A DNA stretch of 6,853 nt from Bacteroidales bacterium UBA4353 (GTDB taxonomy: Bacteria > Bacteroidota > Bacteroidia > Bacteroidales > Paludibacteraceae). Below the pieces are notes generated by a model. That model was not told where the DNA came from. It saw nothing but the letters and a program-made list of their open reading frames with translations, and searched no databases. Positions 6,630-6,853 of this stretch are shown one piece after another. Each line of letters starts with the position of its first letter. Within the stretch, counting starts at the first letter, position 1. A program made the translations under genes and the position numbers. Location of the stretch: NCBI GenBank assembly GCA_002394025.1, contig DGSV01000026.1, positions 1 to 6,853 of the forward strand. The letters are read 5' to 3'.

Positions 6630-6679
6630 GCGTCAAAAAAACTCCTCCCCTGTCTGCGACAGGGAGGAGCGGCTGACGC
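6630..6679 (-). terminator. Nested GC-rich hairpin with a T-tract on the minus strand
   Basis: The inner stem pairs CTCCTCCCCTGTC (6642-6654) with GACAGGGAGGAG (6658-6669) around the loop TGC, with a single bulged C. An outer 6-bp stem pairs GCGTCA (6630-6635) with TGACGC (6674-6679). The A-run at 6635-6641 becomes a 7-T tract directly after the hairpin on the minus strand, the classic form of an intrinsic terminator for leftward transcription. On the plus strand no U-tract follows, so it would not be a standard terminator for the operon, though the stem could protect the sufE mRNA 3' end. No minus-strand gene is visible to its right within the window. Confidence 0.6.
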
Positions 6680-6750
6680 ACTCCAAATTCTATCATTCCG
6701 AGTCAAATCTAATGTCTCAACTTCTTAATTTCTCAAAATAAACTCACTTA

Positions 6751-6790
6751 CTTACCCCTCCGACCTGCGGGCACCGGACTAAGGTGTTCT
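6751..6790 (-). repeat. Right copy of the 40-bp inverted repeat
   Basis: The reverse complement of this segment equals 1-40 except for one base (6763 is A where the perfect complement would be C). The mismatch weakens the small CCGC/GCGG stem present in the left copy. The two copies point towards each other around a 6.7-kb block that holds the whole six-gene run. Immediately outside lies a perfect hairpin (6791-6811) that may belong to the same repeat family; the equivalent flank of the left copy falls outside the window. Confidence 0.9.
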
Positions 6791-6811
6791 GAAAAGCACA
6801 CAGTGCTTTTC
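6791..6811. terminator. Perfect 9-bp hairpin, possible bidirectional terminator
   Basis: GAAAAGCAC (6791-6799) and GTGCTTTTC (6803-6811) form a perfect stem with loop ACA. The A-run in the left arm and T-run in the right arm make it terminator-like on both strands, although the GC core is only 4 bp and no further T-run follows. It begins directly after the right 40-bp repeat and could end the operon transcript about 230 nt after sufE. Confidence 0.45.
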
Positions 6812-6814
6812 ATC

Positions 6815-6844
6815 GAAAAATTTGCGGGGATATGCAAATTTTTC
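6815..6844. repeat. Perfect 11-bp inverted repeat near the window end
   Basis: GAAAAATTTGC (6815-6825) and GCAAATTTTTC (6834-6844) are perfect inverted arms around the 8-nt loop GGGGATAT. This is the second hairpin in a row, only 3 nt from the previous one. It may be an operator or promoter-proximal element for a gene to the right of the window, or an AT-rich terminator; the window ends too soon to tell. Confidence 0.6.
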
Positions 6845-6853
6845 TTCACCCCT

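Noticed and set aside
1..6790. Integrative element, phage or conjugative module bounded by the inverted repeats
   Set aside because: All six genes are metabolic or transport genes with typical Bacteroidales features; there is no integrase, transposase, relaxase or phage gene, so only the repeats themselves are reported.

Overview
The window looks like chromosomal DNA from a gut-type Bacteroidales bacterium (family Muribaculaceae, Prevotellaceae or Bacteroidaceae; I cannot choose between them). The clues are a Bacteroides-style M49 dipeptidyl peptidase with an HECLGH zinc motif and a lipoprotein signal, no Shine-Dalgarno sequences before the genes, a 9-bp CCAATAGGY-type intergenic tandem repeat, and AT-rich low-complexity spacers. 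All six convincing genes lie on the + strand, tightly packed from 134 to 6558. No mobility, phage or CRISPR genes are visible.

Layout. Positions 1-133 hold one copy of a 40-bp repeat, T-tracts, and a short palindrome next to a possible promoter. Then come a uridine phosphorylase (134-1009), an M49 dipeptidyl peptidase III lipoprotein (1037-3085), a 21-unit 9-bp tandem array (3087-3275), an MFS transporter resembling animal MFSD1 (3310-4962), a short ArgB-like protein that has lost its catalytic motifs (4982-5611), shikimate kinase (5608-6132) and SufE (6139-6558). The last 295 bases have no gene. They hold an AT-rich tandem duplication, a nested hairpin, a second inverted copy of the 40-bp repeat (39/40 identical), and two perfect hairpins.

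How the genes may work together. The best functional idea is a peptide-salvage pair: an envelope-anchored DPP III that releases dipeptides, next to an inner-membrane transporter of the MFSD1 type (mammalian MFSD1 carries dipeptides) that keeps an acidic and a basic residue at matching positions. Uridine phosphorylase upstream would fit a general nutrient-salvage role. The downstream genes (ArgB-like, AroK, SufE) are housekeeping genes; the ArgB-like and aroK genes overlap by 4 bp and are probably translationally coupled. The points most worth checking are the peptidase-transporter pair, the eroded ArgB-like protein, the tandem array abutting the peptidase stop codon, and the inverted repeats that bracket the whole block.
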